Of a stretch of 57,491 bases of DNA, positions 7,109 through 16,169 are shown in pieces. Source of the DNA: Xanthobacteraceae bacterium (GTDB taxonomy: Bacteria; Pseudomonadota; Alphaproteobacteria; Rhizobiales; Xanthobacteraceae); NCBI GenBank assembly GCA_024508855.1, contig JANINJ010000017.1:1-57491 (forward strand). Direction: 5' to 3'. Within the stretch, counting starts at the first letter, position 1. Every line of letters starts with the position of its first letter. The position numbers and the translations under genes are program-made. Below the pieces are notes generated by a model, which was not told where the DNA came from, searched no databases, and saw only the letters and a list, made by a program, of their open reading frames with translations.

Positions 7109-8827
7109 CTATTGCAGCGCGAACACGAACAGCGAACCACCTTCCGGTGCAGCCGCCGTCATCTTCTTGCCGACCTCGCCAAGGAACGCTGGAATAGATG
7201 CCGTGCGGCCGACCACGATCGCGACGTACTGCTTTCCGTTGACCGAGTAGGTCACCGGGCCGGCGCCGATACCGGAGCCGAGGTTCTTCTTCCACAGCAC
7301 CTTGCCATCCTTGGCGTTGATTGCCCGGAAGTCGCCGTGCAGGTTGCCGGAGAACACCAGATTGCCACCGGTGGTCAGCGTGCCACCATTGAACGGCAGA
7401 TCTTCCTTGATGCCCCAGACCTTCTTTTGCTTGACCGGATCCCAGGCAACGAGTTCACCGAGATATCCGCCCGGGCCTTCCTTGGTCGGGAATTCAGCAC
7501 CGAGGTAGAACACGCCGCGCTTGTAAGAGACATCACCGACCGACCAGTCCATGCAGACGTTGTTGGTCGGCATATAGACGAGGCCGGTTCCCGGATTGTA
7601 CGACATCGGCTGCCAGTTCTTGCCGCCGATCAGGTTTGGACAGATGTCCTTTGCCGGATGGCCCGGGCCGGGACGCTTGTCGGGATCTTCAACTGCGCGC
7701 ATGGTCTTGATGTCCCATGACTTCGCCCAGTTGGTCGACGGCACGAATTTCTCCGCCGACAGAACCTTGCCATTCTCGCGATTGGCAACGAAGAAGAATC
7801 CGTTACGATCAGCCTTCATCAGGGCAGGAACGGTTTTTCCATCGATTTTCAGATCGGCGAGGACGTTCTCGTTGACGCCGTCATAGTCCCAGGCATCGGC
7901 TGGCGTGGTCTGGATATGCCACTTGATCTTGCCAGTGTTCGGATCGAGCGCCAGCGTGGTCGACGTATAGAGATTGGTCAGCTTGCCGAAGTTGCCATCA
8001 CCGGTCGAACGAACACCGGTATTCCACGGCCCCGGGTTACTGGTGCCCCAATAGACGGTATCGGTCTTGGCATCGTACGAGCCGACCAGCCAAGGCGCGC
8101 CGCCGCCATGCAGGCCGGTATCACCCTTCCACGTATCGCTGCCCTCTTCGCCCGGCGCGGGTGTCGTAAAGGTCTGCCAGAGCTGCTTGCCGGTGTTGGC
8201 ATCGAATGCCTGCAGTGCGCCGCGTACGCCGTATTCACCACCGCCGAAGCCGGTGATGACCTTGTCGCGCACGACGAGCGGCGGCGACGTGATGACCGAG
8301 CCCTGCTTGTAATCGACGACCTTGCTGGTCCACAATTCCTTGCCGGTCTTGGCATCGAGCGCCGTCAGCTTGCCGTCGAGACGGCCGACGTACAATTTTC
8401 CATCGGCATAGGCGACGCCGCGGTTGTTCACGTCGCAGCAAGCGTATTGCAGCACGTCATCCGGAATTTCCGGCTCATAGGTCCATTTGCGCGCGCCGGT
8501 CGCAGCATCGAGCGCGTAAACGTACTTCGGACCCCAAGAAGTCGTGACGTAAAGCGTATCGCCGATAACAACCGGCGAGGATTCGTTCGAACGCAATGAG
8601 GCGAGCGAGAAGGAATAAACCAACGAAAGTTTGCCGACGTTCTCGGCATTGATCTGCTTCAAGGGGCTGTATCGCGTATTAGCGTAATCGTGGCCCGCAA
8701 CCGCCCACTGATTCGAATCGGACGCCGCCTTGGTAACCGTGTCGTTCGCGCTGGCGCTGAACGACCCGGCGGCAAGACTGGCGAGAATCGAAACGCCAGC
8801 CAGGAATCCCCTGCTTCTCAACCTCAT
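7109..8827 (-). CDS. PQQ-dependent alcohol dehydrogenase, lanthanide-type active site
   Basis: This 572-aa periplasmic quinoprotein oxidises alcohols with PQQ. A signal peptide (GFLAGVSILASLAAGSFSASA) precedes an eight-bladed propeller with repeated TGK-x-x-W motifs. The vicinal Cys130-Cys131 (YACCD), metal ligands Glu198 (GGEYG) and Asn264 (TSNPGPWN), and catalytic Asp314 with the additional Asp316 in WDYDGVNE are all visible. The Asp two residues after the catalytic one marks lanthanide-dependent members such as XoxF, ExaF and PedH. The middle part (HGGGAPW, NLYTSTTLALDPNTGKIKWH) and the ending GGSLFVFAL look closer to the ethanol-type ExaF/PedH than to XoxF. GGAGGAAG precedes the chosen ATG by 3 bases. 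No C-terminal haem is present, so electrons leave via the fused cytochrome encoded next. Confidence 0.93.
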   Translation of the reverse strand: MRLRSRGFLAGVSILASLAAGSFSASANDTVTKAASDSNQWAVAGHDYANTRYSPLKQINAENVGKLSLVYSFSLASLRSNESSPVVIGDTLYVTTSWGPKYVYALDAATGARKWTYEPEIPDDVLQYACCDVNNRGVAYADGKLYVGRLDGKLTALDAKTGKELWTSKVVDYKQGSVITSPPLVVRDKVITGFGGGEYGVRGALQAFDANTGKQLWQTFTTPAPGEEGSDTWKGDTGLHGGGAPWLVGSYDAKTDTVYWGTSNPGPWNTGVRSTGDGNFGKLTNLYTSTTLALDPNTGKIKWHIQTTPADAWDYDGVNENVLADLKIDGKTVPALMKADRNGFFFVANRENGKVLSAEKFVPSTNWAKSWDIKTMRAVEDPDKRPGPGHPAKDICPNLIGGKNWQPMSYNPGTGLVYMPTNNVCMDWSVGDVSYKRGVFYLGAEFPTKEGPGGYLGELVAWDPVKQKKVWGIKEDLPFNGGTLTTGGNLVFSGNLHGDFRAINAKDGKVLWKKNLGSGIGAGPVTYSVNGKQYVAIVVGRTASIPAFLGEVGKKMTAAAPEGGSLFVFALQ

Positions 8828-8994
8828 CTGCTTCCTCCAATGTTTGCTGTCACTACGTCCAGCTTTCAATGAGCCGGATCGCAGCGCGTATTTGCAAAGC
8901 GCTGATGGGCGAGCCGCAGCTGCCATCGCGCGGGAATACAGCATTGGATTTTCGCTGCACGGTATAGGCGGAAGGTAGTAGTCCTATTATTGTT

Positions 8995-9009
8995 CGGGAA
9001 ATAATCCCG
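8995..9009. promoter_or_regulatory. Inverted repeat in divergent dehydrogenase/barrel promoter region
   Basis: Arms CGGGA (8995-8999) and TCCCG (9005-9009) are separated by five A/T bases, about 170 bp before the dehydrogenase start and 110 bp before the barrel-protein start. Next to it, on the dehydrogenase strand, are a short ACTACTAC run and a CTATAC that could act as a -10. It is a candidate site for one of the two LuxR-type regulators. Nothing in the sequence proves this. Confidence 0.3.
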
Positions 9010-9116
9010 GCTTCGAGCATCGCGGCATGCGCTTACCGTCGGACACGGACAACTTCCTGAAGGCGCGAAGTGCGTCTCGGCTATCGGGTCGAGCTTGCAA
9101 AGCTGCTCTTCAAGCG

Positions 9117-9977
9117 ATGGGAGCAACATCTCTGCGCTTGCTCTTGCTTTGTGTGGTTGCCGCCGCGGCGACAGCGAGCCACGCCGATGAAATCGAGACC
9201 GAGCACTTGTTCGGATTCACCACCGGCACCGATGTCGGGAGCGTCGGCGAGCGGGAATTCGAAGGTTCGACCACCGCACGGTTGGCCAAGCGCTCTGGAA
9301 ATTACAGTGCCGCATCGCAGATGTTCTCCGCCGAATTCGTGCCGCTACCCAACCTCCGCACCGAATACAGTGCTACTTTCGTCGCCCATGACATCTCCGG
9401 CGTGAGCGGTTTCGACAATCGCAGACAACTGGCGATTGGTGGGTTCTCCGCGGATTTTCGCTACCAGCTTCTCGATCGGGCCAGCGCCCCGTTCGGCTTC
9501 GCGATTGGCGCCGAGCCGCACTGGAGTCGCATTGAGGACGTATCGGGCGCGTCCGTTCGGGAATACGGGGCCGATTTTGTCGCGGCATTCGACAAGGAAG
9601 TCGTTCCGAACCGGCTCGTCGCAGCCTTCAACCTGCTCTACCAGCCGGATGTCTCGCGCTCGAAGACGACGGGCACGTGGTCGCAGGAATCGACGTCCGG
9701 AATCGCCGCAGCGGCGATGGCGCAGATATCTCCCGGGATATTCTTCGGCCTCGAAGGTCGCTATCTGCGCCACTACGACGGTATCGGCTTCGATGCCTTT
9801 GACGGTCATGCCGCCTTTCTGGGGCCGACGCTATACGTCAAGCTATCGCAGCGGGCATGGGTCGCCGCAGCCTGGAGCGCGCAGATCGCCGGTCACGCGA
9901 CCGGTACGCCGGGATCGCTGGACCTGGTCCATTTCGAACGTCATCAGGTCCGTTTCCTGTTTGGCCTGAATTTCTGA
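9117..9977 (+). CDS. Outer-membrane beta-barrel protein of unknown function
   Basis: This is a 286-aa exported protein. The ATG at 9117 is followed directly by a clear signal peptide (RLLLLCVVAAAATASHA). The rest shows alternating polar/aromatic strands (such as YRYQL-type segments and FFGLEGRYLRHYDG) and ends in ...FLFGLNF, with the terminal Phe typical of outer-membrane barrels. An earlier in-frame ATG at 9027 would spoil the signal peptide. It is divergent from the PQQ dehydrogenase, sharing a 290-bp intergenic region. It may be a channel or sensor for alcohol or metal entry, which is inference from context. I recognise no named family. Confidence 0.75.
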   Translation: MGATSLRLLLLCVVAAAATASHADEIETEHLFGFTTGTDVGSVGEREFEGSTTARLAKRSGNYSAASQMFSAEFVPLPNLRTEYSATFVAHDISGVSGFDNRRQLAIGGFSADFRYQLLDRASAPFGFAIGAEPHWSRIEDVSGASVREYGADFVAAFDKEVVPNRLVAAFNLLYQPDVSRSKTTGTWSQESTSGIAAAAMAQISPGIFFGLEGRYLRHYDGIGFDAFDGHAAFLGPTLYVKLSQRAWVAAAWSAQIAGHATGTPGSLDLVHFERHQVRFLFGLNF

Positions 9978-10222
9978 ATGCGGTCAATTTTCGCGTTGAA
10001 AATTGCTGCACTGCAAATTCCTCCGGTCGCACCCATTTCATCTCATGCATCTACAACATGGTTCCGAAGTGCCCGGCAAACTCCGCCCGCGCCTCCGATC
10101 CAGTCGAAACTTTCCAAGGGAAATCCAGCGCTTAGTCCACGGTTGCCTACTACCAAGATCGCTGTTGCCAAGTTGCATGGCCGTGCTTCTAATTGGAACA
10201 ATGCAAGAAATGGGAGGACTAC

Positions 10223-10708
<486 letters not shown>

Positions 10709-10794
10709 CGACTGCGGGCGACCGTTCGAACGAATTCAAAGCCGCCGCACTTCGATGGAAACGGCGGAAAACACTCCGGTAGGGAGAGAGAAAC

Positions 10795-13140
10795 ATGGGT
10801 GTCGAAGGTATTGGCGCAAGCGTTGTGCGCAAGGAAGACAGGCGTTTCATCACCGGCAAGGGCCGGTATGTCGATGACATCAAGCTGCAGGGCATGACCC
10901 ATGCGCATTTTGTCAGAAGTCCGCACGCCCACGCGAAAGTAAAGGGCATCGATTCATCCGCAGCCTTGAAAATGCCGGGCGTCGTCGCAGTGCTGACGGG
11001 TCAGCAGATCGTCGACGACAAGGTCGGCAACCTGATCTGTGGTTGGGCTATCCATTCCAAGGACGGCACACCGATGAAAATGGGCGCATGGCCGGCAATG
11101 GCCCCGGAAACGGTGCGCTTCGTCGGACAGGCTGTCGCAGTGGTTATCGCCGAGACCAAGAATCAGGCGAAGGACGCCGCCGAGGCGGTCGTCGTCGATT
11201 ACGAAGAACTCCCTGCGGCCTCCGACATTCGTGCCGCGATTGCGCCGGGTGCGCCGCAGTTGCATCCCGAAGCGCCGGGCAACGTCGTCTACGATTGGGA
11301 AATCGGCGACAAGAACGCCACCAATGAAGCCTTCAGCAAGGCCGCAAATGTGGTGACGCTCGAGCTTACCAACAACCGCCTGGTGCCCAACGCAATGGAG
11401 CCCCGCGCGGCAATCGGCGACTACAATGACGCCGAGGAACACTTCACGCTCTATACGACATCGCAGAATCCGCATGTCGCACGTCTGGTGCTGTCGGCCT
11501 TCTACAACATCGCGCCAGAACACAAGCTGCGTGTCATCGCGCCCGACGTCGGTGGCGGGTTTGGATCGAAGATCTTCATCTATCCGGAAGAAATGGTGGC
11601 ATTGTGGGCCTCCAAGAAGGTCAATCGTCCGGTGAAGTGGACCGGCGATCGCACCGAAGCCTTCTTAACCGACGCACACGGTCGCGACCATCTGACCAAG
11701 GCCGAACTGGCGTTCGACAAGGACAACAAAATCCTCGGACTGCGCGTGAGCACCCACGCCAATTTCGGCGCCTATATGTCGCTGTTCTCGTCGTCGGTGC
11801 CGACCTATCTCTATGCGACGCTGTTGTCGGGCCAATACAACATTCCGGCAATCTACGCCGAGGTGATGGGTGTCTACACCAACACCTCCCCCGTTGACGC
11901 CTATCGCGGCGCCGGACGCCCCGAGGCGAGCTTTGTCATTGAGCGTTTGATGGAAACCTCGGCGCGGCAATTGAAGGTCGATCCGGCCGAACTTCGCCGC
12001 AAGAATTTCGTCACGGTGTTCCCGCATCAGACGCCCGTCATCATGGCGTACGACATCGGCGACTTTAATGCCTCGCTCGATGCCGCGCTCAAGACCATTG
12101 ACTATGCCGGCTTCCCGGCGCGGCAGGCCAAGGCCAAAAGCGAAGGTAAGCTGCGCGGTATTGGCTTCTCCTGCTACATCGAAGCCTGCGGTATCGCTCC
12201 GTCGAAAGCGGTGGGCAGCCTCGGTGCCGGCGTCGGCCTCTGGGAGTCCGCAGAGGTGCGGGTCAATCCGGTCGGCACCATCGAAATCTTGACCGGCTCG
12301 CACAGCCACGGGCAAGGTCATGAAACGACGTTCTCGCAATTAATCGCCGAACGTCTCGGCGTTCCGATCAGCCAGGTGCAGATCATCCATGGCGACACCG
12401 ACAAGGTGCAGTTCGGCATGGGCACTTACGGCTCGCGCTCTCTGGCGGTCGGCGGTTCGGCCATCATCAAGGCGATGGAGAAGGTTGAAGCCAAAGCCAA
12501 GAAAATTGCCGCGCATGCGCTCGAAGCGTCGGAGGACGACATCGTCATCGAGAACGGCGAATTCAAGGTGACGGGTACCGACAAGTCGATCGCGCTGCCG
12601 ATGGTCGCGCTCGCTGCCTACACCGCCCACAACCTGCCGGACGGCATGGAGCCGGGCCTGAAGGAAAGTGCGTTCTACGATCCTTCCAACTTCACGTTCC
12701 CGGCCGGCACCTATATCTGCGAGCTTGAAGTTGATCCGGGGACCGGCAAGACGTCCTTCGTCAACTTCGTTGCCGCCGACGACTTCGGACGCCTGATCAA
12801 TCCGATGATCGTCGAAGGCCAGGTTCACGGCGGCCTGACCCAGGGCATCGGGCAGGCGCTGCTTGAAGGGGCGGTTTACGACAGCACCGGCCAGCTCGTC
12901 ACTGCGTCATTCATGGATTACGCCATGCCGCGCGCTGACGATGTGCCGTCCTATAAGCTGCAACACACGACGACGCTGTGTCCGGGCAATCCGCTCGGCG
13001 TCAAGGGATGCGGCGAGGCCGGCGCCATCGGCGCATCCGCAGCAGTCATCAACGCCATCACAAACGCTATCGGCAACAACAAGCTCGAGATGCCGGCGAC
13101 ACCCGACCGGGTGTGGCACGCTATCCACGGCCAGGCGTAA
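10795..13140 (+). CDS. coxL: Form II CO-dehydrogenase-like large subunit (molybdenum)
   Basis: This 781-aa catalytic subunit binds the molybdopterin-cytosine-dinucleotide cofactor. Its active-site loop reads AYRGAGR at residues 369-375. That is the signature of form II, not the AYXCSFR loop of true form I CO dehydrogenase with its Cu-binding Cys. The conserved Glu of the molybdenum site is in GCGEAGAIG (about Glu741), and DVGGGFGSK at about 251-259 is typical of the family. The substrate is therefore uncertain: an aldehyde, a heteroaromatic compound or possibly CO. GGGAGAG precedes the ATG. It lies between coxS and coxM. Confidence 0.93.
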   Translation: MGVEGIGASVVRKEDRRFITGKGRYVDDIKLQGMTHAHFVRSPHAHAKVKGIDSSAALKMPGVVAVLTGQQIVDDKVGNLICGWAIHSKDGTPMKMGAWPAMAPETVRFVGQAVAVVIAETKNQAKDAAEAVVVDYEELPAASDIRAAIAPGAPQLHPEAPGNVVYDWEIGDKNATNEAFSKAANVVTLELTNNRLVPNAMEPRAAIGDYNDAEEHFTLYTTSQNPHVARLVLSAFYNIAPEHKLRVIAPDVGGGFGSKIFIYPEEMVALWASKKVNRPVKWTGDRTEAFLTDAHGRDHLTKAELAFDKDNKILGLRVSTHANFGAYMSLFSSSVPTYLYATLLSGQYNIPAIYAEVMGVYTNTSPVDAYRGAGRPEASFVIERLMETSARQLKVDPAELRRKNFVTVFPHQTPVIMAYDIGDFNASLDAALKTIDYAGFPARQAKAKSEGKLRGIGFSCYIEACGIAPSKAVGSLGAGVGLWESAEVRVNPVGTIEILTGSHSHGQGHETTFSQLIAERLGVPISQVQIIHGDTDKVQFGMGTYGSRSLAVGGSAIIKAMEKVEAKAKKIAAHALEASEDDIVIENGEFKVTGTDKSIALPMVALAAYTAHNLPDGMEPGLKESAFYDPSNFTFPAGTYICELEVDPGTGKTSFVNFVAADDFGRLINPMIVEGQVHGGLTQGIGQALLEGAVYDSTGQLVTASFMDYAMPRADDVPSYKLQHTTTLCPGNPLGVKGCGEAGAIGASAAVINAITNAIGNNKLEMPATPDRVWHAIHGQA

Positions 13141-13152
13141 GGAGGACGCACC

Positions 13153-13953
13153 ATGTACGAGACCCATTACCATCGCGCCTCCAGTGTCGAGGACGCTGCC
13201 GCGCTGTTCGCCAAGGGCTCCGACGCGAAGTTCCTTGCCGGCGGCCAAACCCTGCTGCCAGTCATGAAGCAACGCCTCGCCGCTCCCACCGATGTCGTCG
13301 ATCTTGCCAAGATACCGGCCATGATCGGCGTCGAAGTCAGCGGCGATACCGTGACCATCAAGGCGGCGACAACGCATTATGATGTCGCCACCAACACGGC
13401 GTTGCAAAAAACCCTTCCGGCGTTGGCGCATCTTGCCGGGATGATCGGCGATCCCGCGGTGCGCTATCGCGGGACCATTGGCGGTTCGCTCGCCAACAAC
13501 GACCCGGCGGCGGATTATCCTGCCGCCGTGCTGGCGCTCAACGCCACGGTGAAAACCAACAAGCGCAGCATTTCGGCCGAGGATTTCTTCAAGGGCCTAT
13601 TCACGACGGCGCTTGAGGACGGCGAGATCATCACCGCGGTTTCGTTTCCCGTTCCGGCCAAGGCCGGCTACGCCAAGTTCCGGCATCCGGCGTCGCGTTT
13701 CGCCCTGACCGGCGTGTTCGTCGCGAAAAGCAAGTCCGGCGACGTTCGCGTCGCTGCGACCGGTGCTTCGCAAAACGGCGTGATGCGCGTGCCGAGCATC
13801 GAGCAGGCGCTGAAGGCAAACTGGTCGGCCTCCGCACTCGACGGAATCAAGGTCTCAGCCGACGGCCTGATGTCGGACATCCACGGTGCGGCCGACTACC
13901 GCGCCAACCTCATCAAGGTGATGGCGCAACGCGCCGTGACCGAAGCTGGATAA
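13153..13953 (+). CDS. coxM: Molybdenum hydroxylase FAD subunit, CoxM type
   Basis: This 266-aa subunit binds FAD and hands electrons to the respiratory chain or another acceptor. The two FAD-binding loops are visible as [15 protein letters not shown] near residue 35 and [17 protein letters not shown] near residue 112. The C-terminal CO_deh_flav_C domain follows. It is the last gene of the operon, 12 bp after coxL with GGAGG before the ATG. A strong terminator follows within 30 bp, so no coxD/E/F/G-type maturation genes are cotranscribed. Confidence 0.93.
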   Translation: MYETHYHRASSVEDAAALFAKGSDAKFLAGGQTLLPVMKQRLAAPTDVVDLAKIPAMIGVEVSGDTVTIKAATTHYDVATNTALQKTLPALAHLAGMIGDPAVRYRGTIGGSLANNDPAADYPAAVLALNATVKTNKRSISAEDFFKGLFTTALEDGEIITAVSFPVPAKAGYAKFRHPASRFALTGVFVAKSKSGDVRVAATGASQNGVMRVPSIEQALKANWSASALDGIKVSADGLMSDIHGAADYRANLIKVMAQRAVTEAG

Positions 13954-13978
13954 AGAGCTCTCCCGCAGAGGACCACTC

Positions 13979-14009
13979 CGGCGCGCAGCAATGCGCGCCG
14001 TTTCTTTTT
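13979..14009 (+). terminator. Rho-independent terminator after coxM
   Basis: An 8-bp perfect GC stem (CGGCGCGC at 13979-13986 with GCGCGCCG at 13993-14000) and a 6-base loop are followed at once by TTTCTTTTT. It lies 25 bp after the coxM stop, closing the S-L-M operon. Confidence 0.9.
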
Positions 14010-14048
14010 GCAGCGGCATTGTTGGTTCGTTCCGACGGCCCTCGATGA

Positions 14049-14077
14049 TTGACTAATATCGCTTCATAACATATATT
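14049..14077 (+). promoter_or_regulatory. Sigma-70-type promoter of the DUF1971-DUF6522 pair
   Basis: TTGACT at 14049-14054 and TATATT at 14072-14077 are separated by exactly 17 bases, close to the consensus and lying 65 bp before the gene. The -10 is covered by the dyad at 14068-14090, so a repressor bound there would block it. Confidence 0.7.
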
Positions 14078-14090
14078 GTTTATACATCTT
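14068..14090 (+). promoter_or_regulatory. NsrR-like 11-1-11 dyad operator candidate
   Basis: Half-sites AACATATATTG (14068-14078) and TTATACATCTT (14080-14090) flank one central base. Each half agrees at about 8 of 10 defined positions with the NsrR pattern AAnATGyATTT and its complement. The site overlaps the -10 box of the promoter of a DUF1971 gene. The Escherichia coli homologue yeaR is a known NsrR target. An NsrR gene is not in the window, so this is a prediction. Confidence 0.45.
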
Positions 14091-14141
14091 TATGCGAACA
14101 AGTCATTTGCGTCGCAAACGAACAAGAAAGCCGGGCTTCAA

Positions 14142-14450
14142 ATGTCGACGATCCCTGCCCAACTTCCTGCAAATTTCATCGCCTACGGCCGATCACCTGA
14201 CTTTTCCTCCGACAACCTGCCGACGAAATTGCGGACCGCTCATTCGACCAAGGCCGGAACCTGGGGCCTGCTGCATGTCCTCGAAGGCACGCTACGTTAC
14301 CGGCTGGAGCCGCCGCATCAGGCCGAACGGCTGGTGAGCGCAGGAGAAACCGTCGTGATCGAGTCCGAGGTCCCGCATCGCGTGGAATTCGTGACGCCGG
14401 GCCGGATGTTCGTGGAGTTCTATCGCGAGGATACGCCGAATGCAGGTTGA
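14142..14450 (+). CDS. DUF1971 (YeaR/TehB-like cupin) protein
   Basis: This small 102-aa cytoplasmic cupin belongs to the DUF1971 family, related to E. coli YeaR and the extra domain of some TehB proteins. The pattern includes STKAGTWGLLHVLEGTLRYR, SAGETVVIESEVPHRVEF and FVEFYRED, the usual cupin turns with His in VPHRV. The ATG at 14142 starts right at the family's usual N terminus (MSTIPAQLPAN). It overlaps the next gene by 11 bp. Homologues respond to nitrate and nitric oxide; the dyad over its promoter fits that role. The biochemical function is not known. Confidence 0.8.
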   Translation: MSTIPAQLPANFIAYGRSPDFSSDNLPTKLRTAHSTKAGTWGLLHVLEGTLRYRLEPPHQAERLVSAGETVVIESEVPHRVEFVTPGRMFVEFYREDTPNAG

Positions 14451-14706
14451 GTTTGCCGGCAGCGAAATTCTGGTGGACGCCGCGCTCATCGCCCCTTTGC
14501 TGCGGGTATCGCCGGCGGATGTGTCGGCGCTATTACGGCAGCGCATCATCACAAGCGTTTGCGAAGGCGGGATCGACGAACATCAGGGCCAATACCAATT
14601 GAGCTTCTTTTATCGCAATCGGCGGGCGCGCCTCCGCGTCGATACGTCCGGTCGCGTTCTCCAACGCTCCACCACGCAGATCGCTCAGCGGCCATCGAAC
14701 CGTTGA
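14440..14706 (+). CDS. DUF6522 family small protein
   Basis: This 88-aa protein contains EILVDAALIAPLLRVSPADVSALLRQ and EGGIDEHQGQYQLSFFYRNRRARLRVD, matching the small DUF6522 family often seen beside denitrification or NO-stress genes in Alphaproteobacteria. Its ATG lies inside the end of the DUF1971 gene (11-bp overlap), so the two are cotranscribed and probably translationally coupled. It has no signal peptide or membrane segment. The function is unknown. Confidence 0.7.
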   Translation: MQVEFAGSEILVDAALIAPLLRVSPADVSALLRQRIITSVCEGGIDEHQGQYQLSFFYRNRRARLRVDTSGRVLQRSTTQIAQRPSNR

Positions 14707-14797
14707 TGCCATCGAATCGAATGGCGAACCGCGCGGGATGAGATATCATTCTGCCGGGTGACCATTTATCGATGGCGAAGCCGGCGGATGGACAATC

Positions 14798-16123
14798 GTG
14801 AGCAATAAAGGATCGAGCGGCGACACCTCCGAAGCGGGCAAGCTTTCGCTCACGCAGCACCCGCTCCGCACCGCCATTCTCGGCGAGGTTCACGCCCGTC
14901 CCTTCGCGCCGCTTGCCACGCCGAAACGAGTTCTCCATTTCGGATTTCTGACCGACGAAAGTCGTGCAAAAGACGCCCGCCGGAATCTGGAAGCATTTTG
15001 CGCGGAGCACGGAACAGCCACCCCTCAGCCTTCCGATAAACATTTCCGTATCGCGTTCGGTACGACTTCATTGCGCTGGGAGCAGCATTCGGAATTCACG
15101 ACCTACACCTGGGAGATCAGCGCCGACGACAACGATCCGCCGTTCACCCCTGCGGCGACGGGGTTGCTGTCCAAACTTCAGCAGCTTCCGCCGCCTGGAT
15201 CGCTGCTGGTCGCCATCGACCTTCATCTGCTGCCGCAGCAAGAACCGGCAATCGCGATCGAACGATACTTCGACCGTCCAAGCCTGGCGATCGCAGAGAA
15301 TGCCGATGGCAAGGCCACCTATGCAACGGACTTCCGGGTAGACTCCGAAGGCTTCGTTCGCATCCTTGTTCTCGACCGGGGACTGGATCGAGAGCGTGCC
15401 GGCGCGCTGGTGCAGCGTCTCCTCGAAGTAGAAACCTATCGCACATTGGCGCTTCTGGCGTTACCCGAGGCGCAGCGCCTGTCACCCCAGATCGCGCGGA
15501 TCGAACGGCGTTTGGCGGAAGTCACCAATGAAATGCGCAAGGCCAATGATCTTGCGAACAATCATCACCTGCTCGATGAACTTACCGATCTGGCCGCCGA
15601 TCTGGAAGCCGGCGCGGCCGCCAGCGTCTACCGGTTCGGCGCGACGCGCGCTTATGACGAAATCATGCGGCAGCGACTGCAGACCATCGGAGAACGAAAG
15701 ACTCCGGGAATATCAACCTGGACGTCCTTCCTTGCGCGACGGATGGCACCGGCGATGCGCACCTGCGCAACCACCGAGTCGCGTCAAGCCGCGCTTTCGC
15801 TCAAACTATCGCGCGCTGCGGACCTGTTGCGTACCCGGGTCAACGTCGAGCTGGAAAAGCAGAACCAGGACCTGCTGAAGTCGATGAACGACCGCACCCG
15901 CATGCAGCTGCGGCTTCAGACGACGGTCGAAGGCCTGTCGGTTGCAGCCATCACTTACTATGTGGTGAGCCTGTTCGGCTATCTCGCCAAGGCGCTGCAT
16001 GAAGCGCACCTCGTGGTATACGATCCTGCCTATATGACCGCCGCGTTCATTCCGATCGCGGCATTTGCGATCTGGTGGACCGTTCGGCGGATCCGCAAAC
16101 ATCACATCACGCACGACGATTGA
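14798..16123 (+). CDS. DUF3422 family membrane protein
   Basis: This 441-aa protein has the DUF3422 start pattern (LTQHPLRTAILGEVHARPF, then TPKRVLHFGFLTDE). A long soluble and partly coiled region (about residues 200-370) contains ARIERRLAEVTNEMRKANDLAN. Two membrane segments lie near the C terminus (about 380-400 and 410-430), followed by a His-rich basic end. The start is GTG with GGATGG upstream. The family is common in Proteobacteria and uncharacterised. It is 91 bp after the DUF6522 gene on the same strand and could belong to the same transcript. Confidence 0.85.
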   Translation: MSNKGSSGDTSEAGKLSLTQHPLRTAILGEVHARPFAPLATPKRVLHFGFLTDESRAKDARRNLEAFCAEHGTATPQPSDKHFRIAFGTTSLRWEQHSEFTTYTWEISADDNDPPFTPAATGLLSKLQQLPPPGSLLVAIDLHLLPQQEPAIAIERYFDRPSLAIAENADGKATYATDFRVDSEGFVRILVLDRGLDRERAGALVQRLLEVETYRTLALLALPEAQRLSPQIARIERRLAEVTNEMRKANDLANNHHLLDELTDLAADLEAGAAASVYRFGATRAYDEIMRQRLQTIGERKTPGISTWTSFLARRMAPAMRTCATTESRQAALSLKLSRAADLLRTRVNVELEKQNQDLLKSMNDRTRMQLRLQTTVEGLSVAAITYYVVSLFGYLAKALHEAHLVVYDPAYMTAAFIPIAAFAIWWTVRRIRKHHITHDD

Positions 16124-16169
16124 TCTGTACAGAACGGGCCTTCGTTCGCTTTCGCCACATCGGCGAAAT

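Noticed and set aside
10150-10200. Possible sigma-54 promoter before coxS
   Set aside because: TGG and GC are present, but the GG-N10-GC spacing is not met.
14128-14141. Earlier in-frame ATG at 14076 for the DUF1971 gene
   Set aside because: It would place the start inside the predicted operator and add 22 residues foreign to the family.
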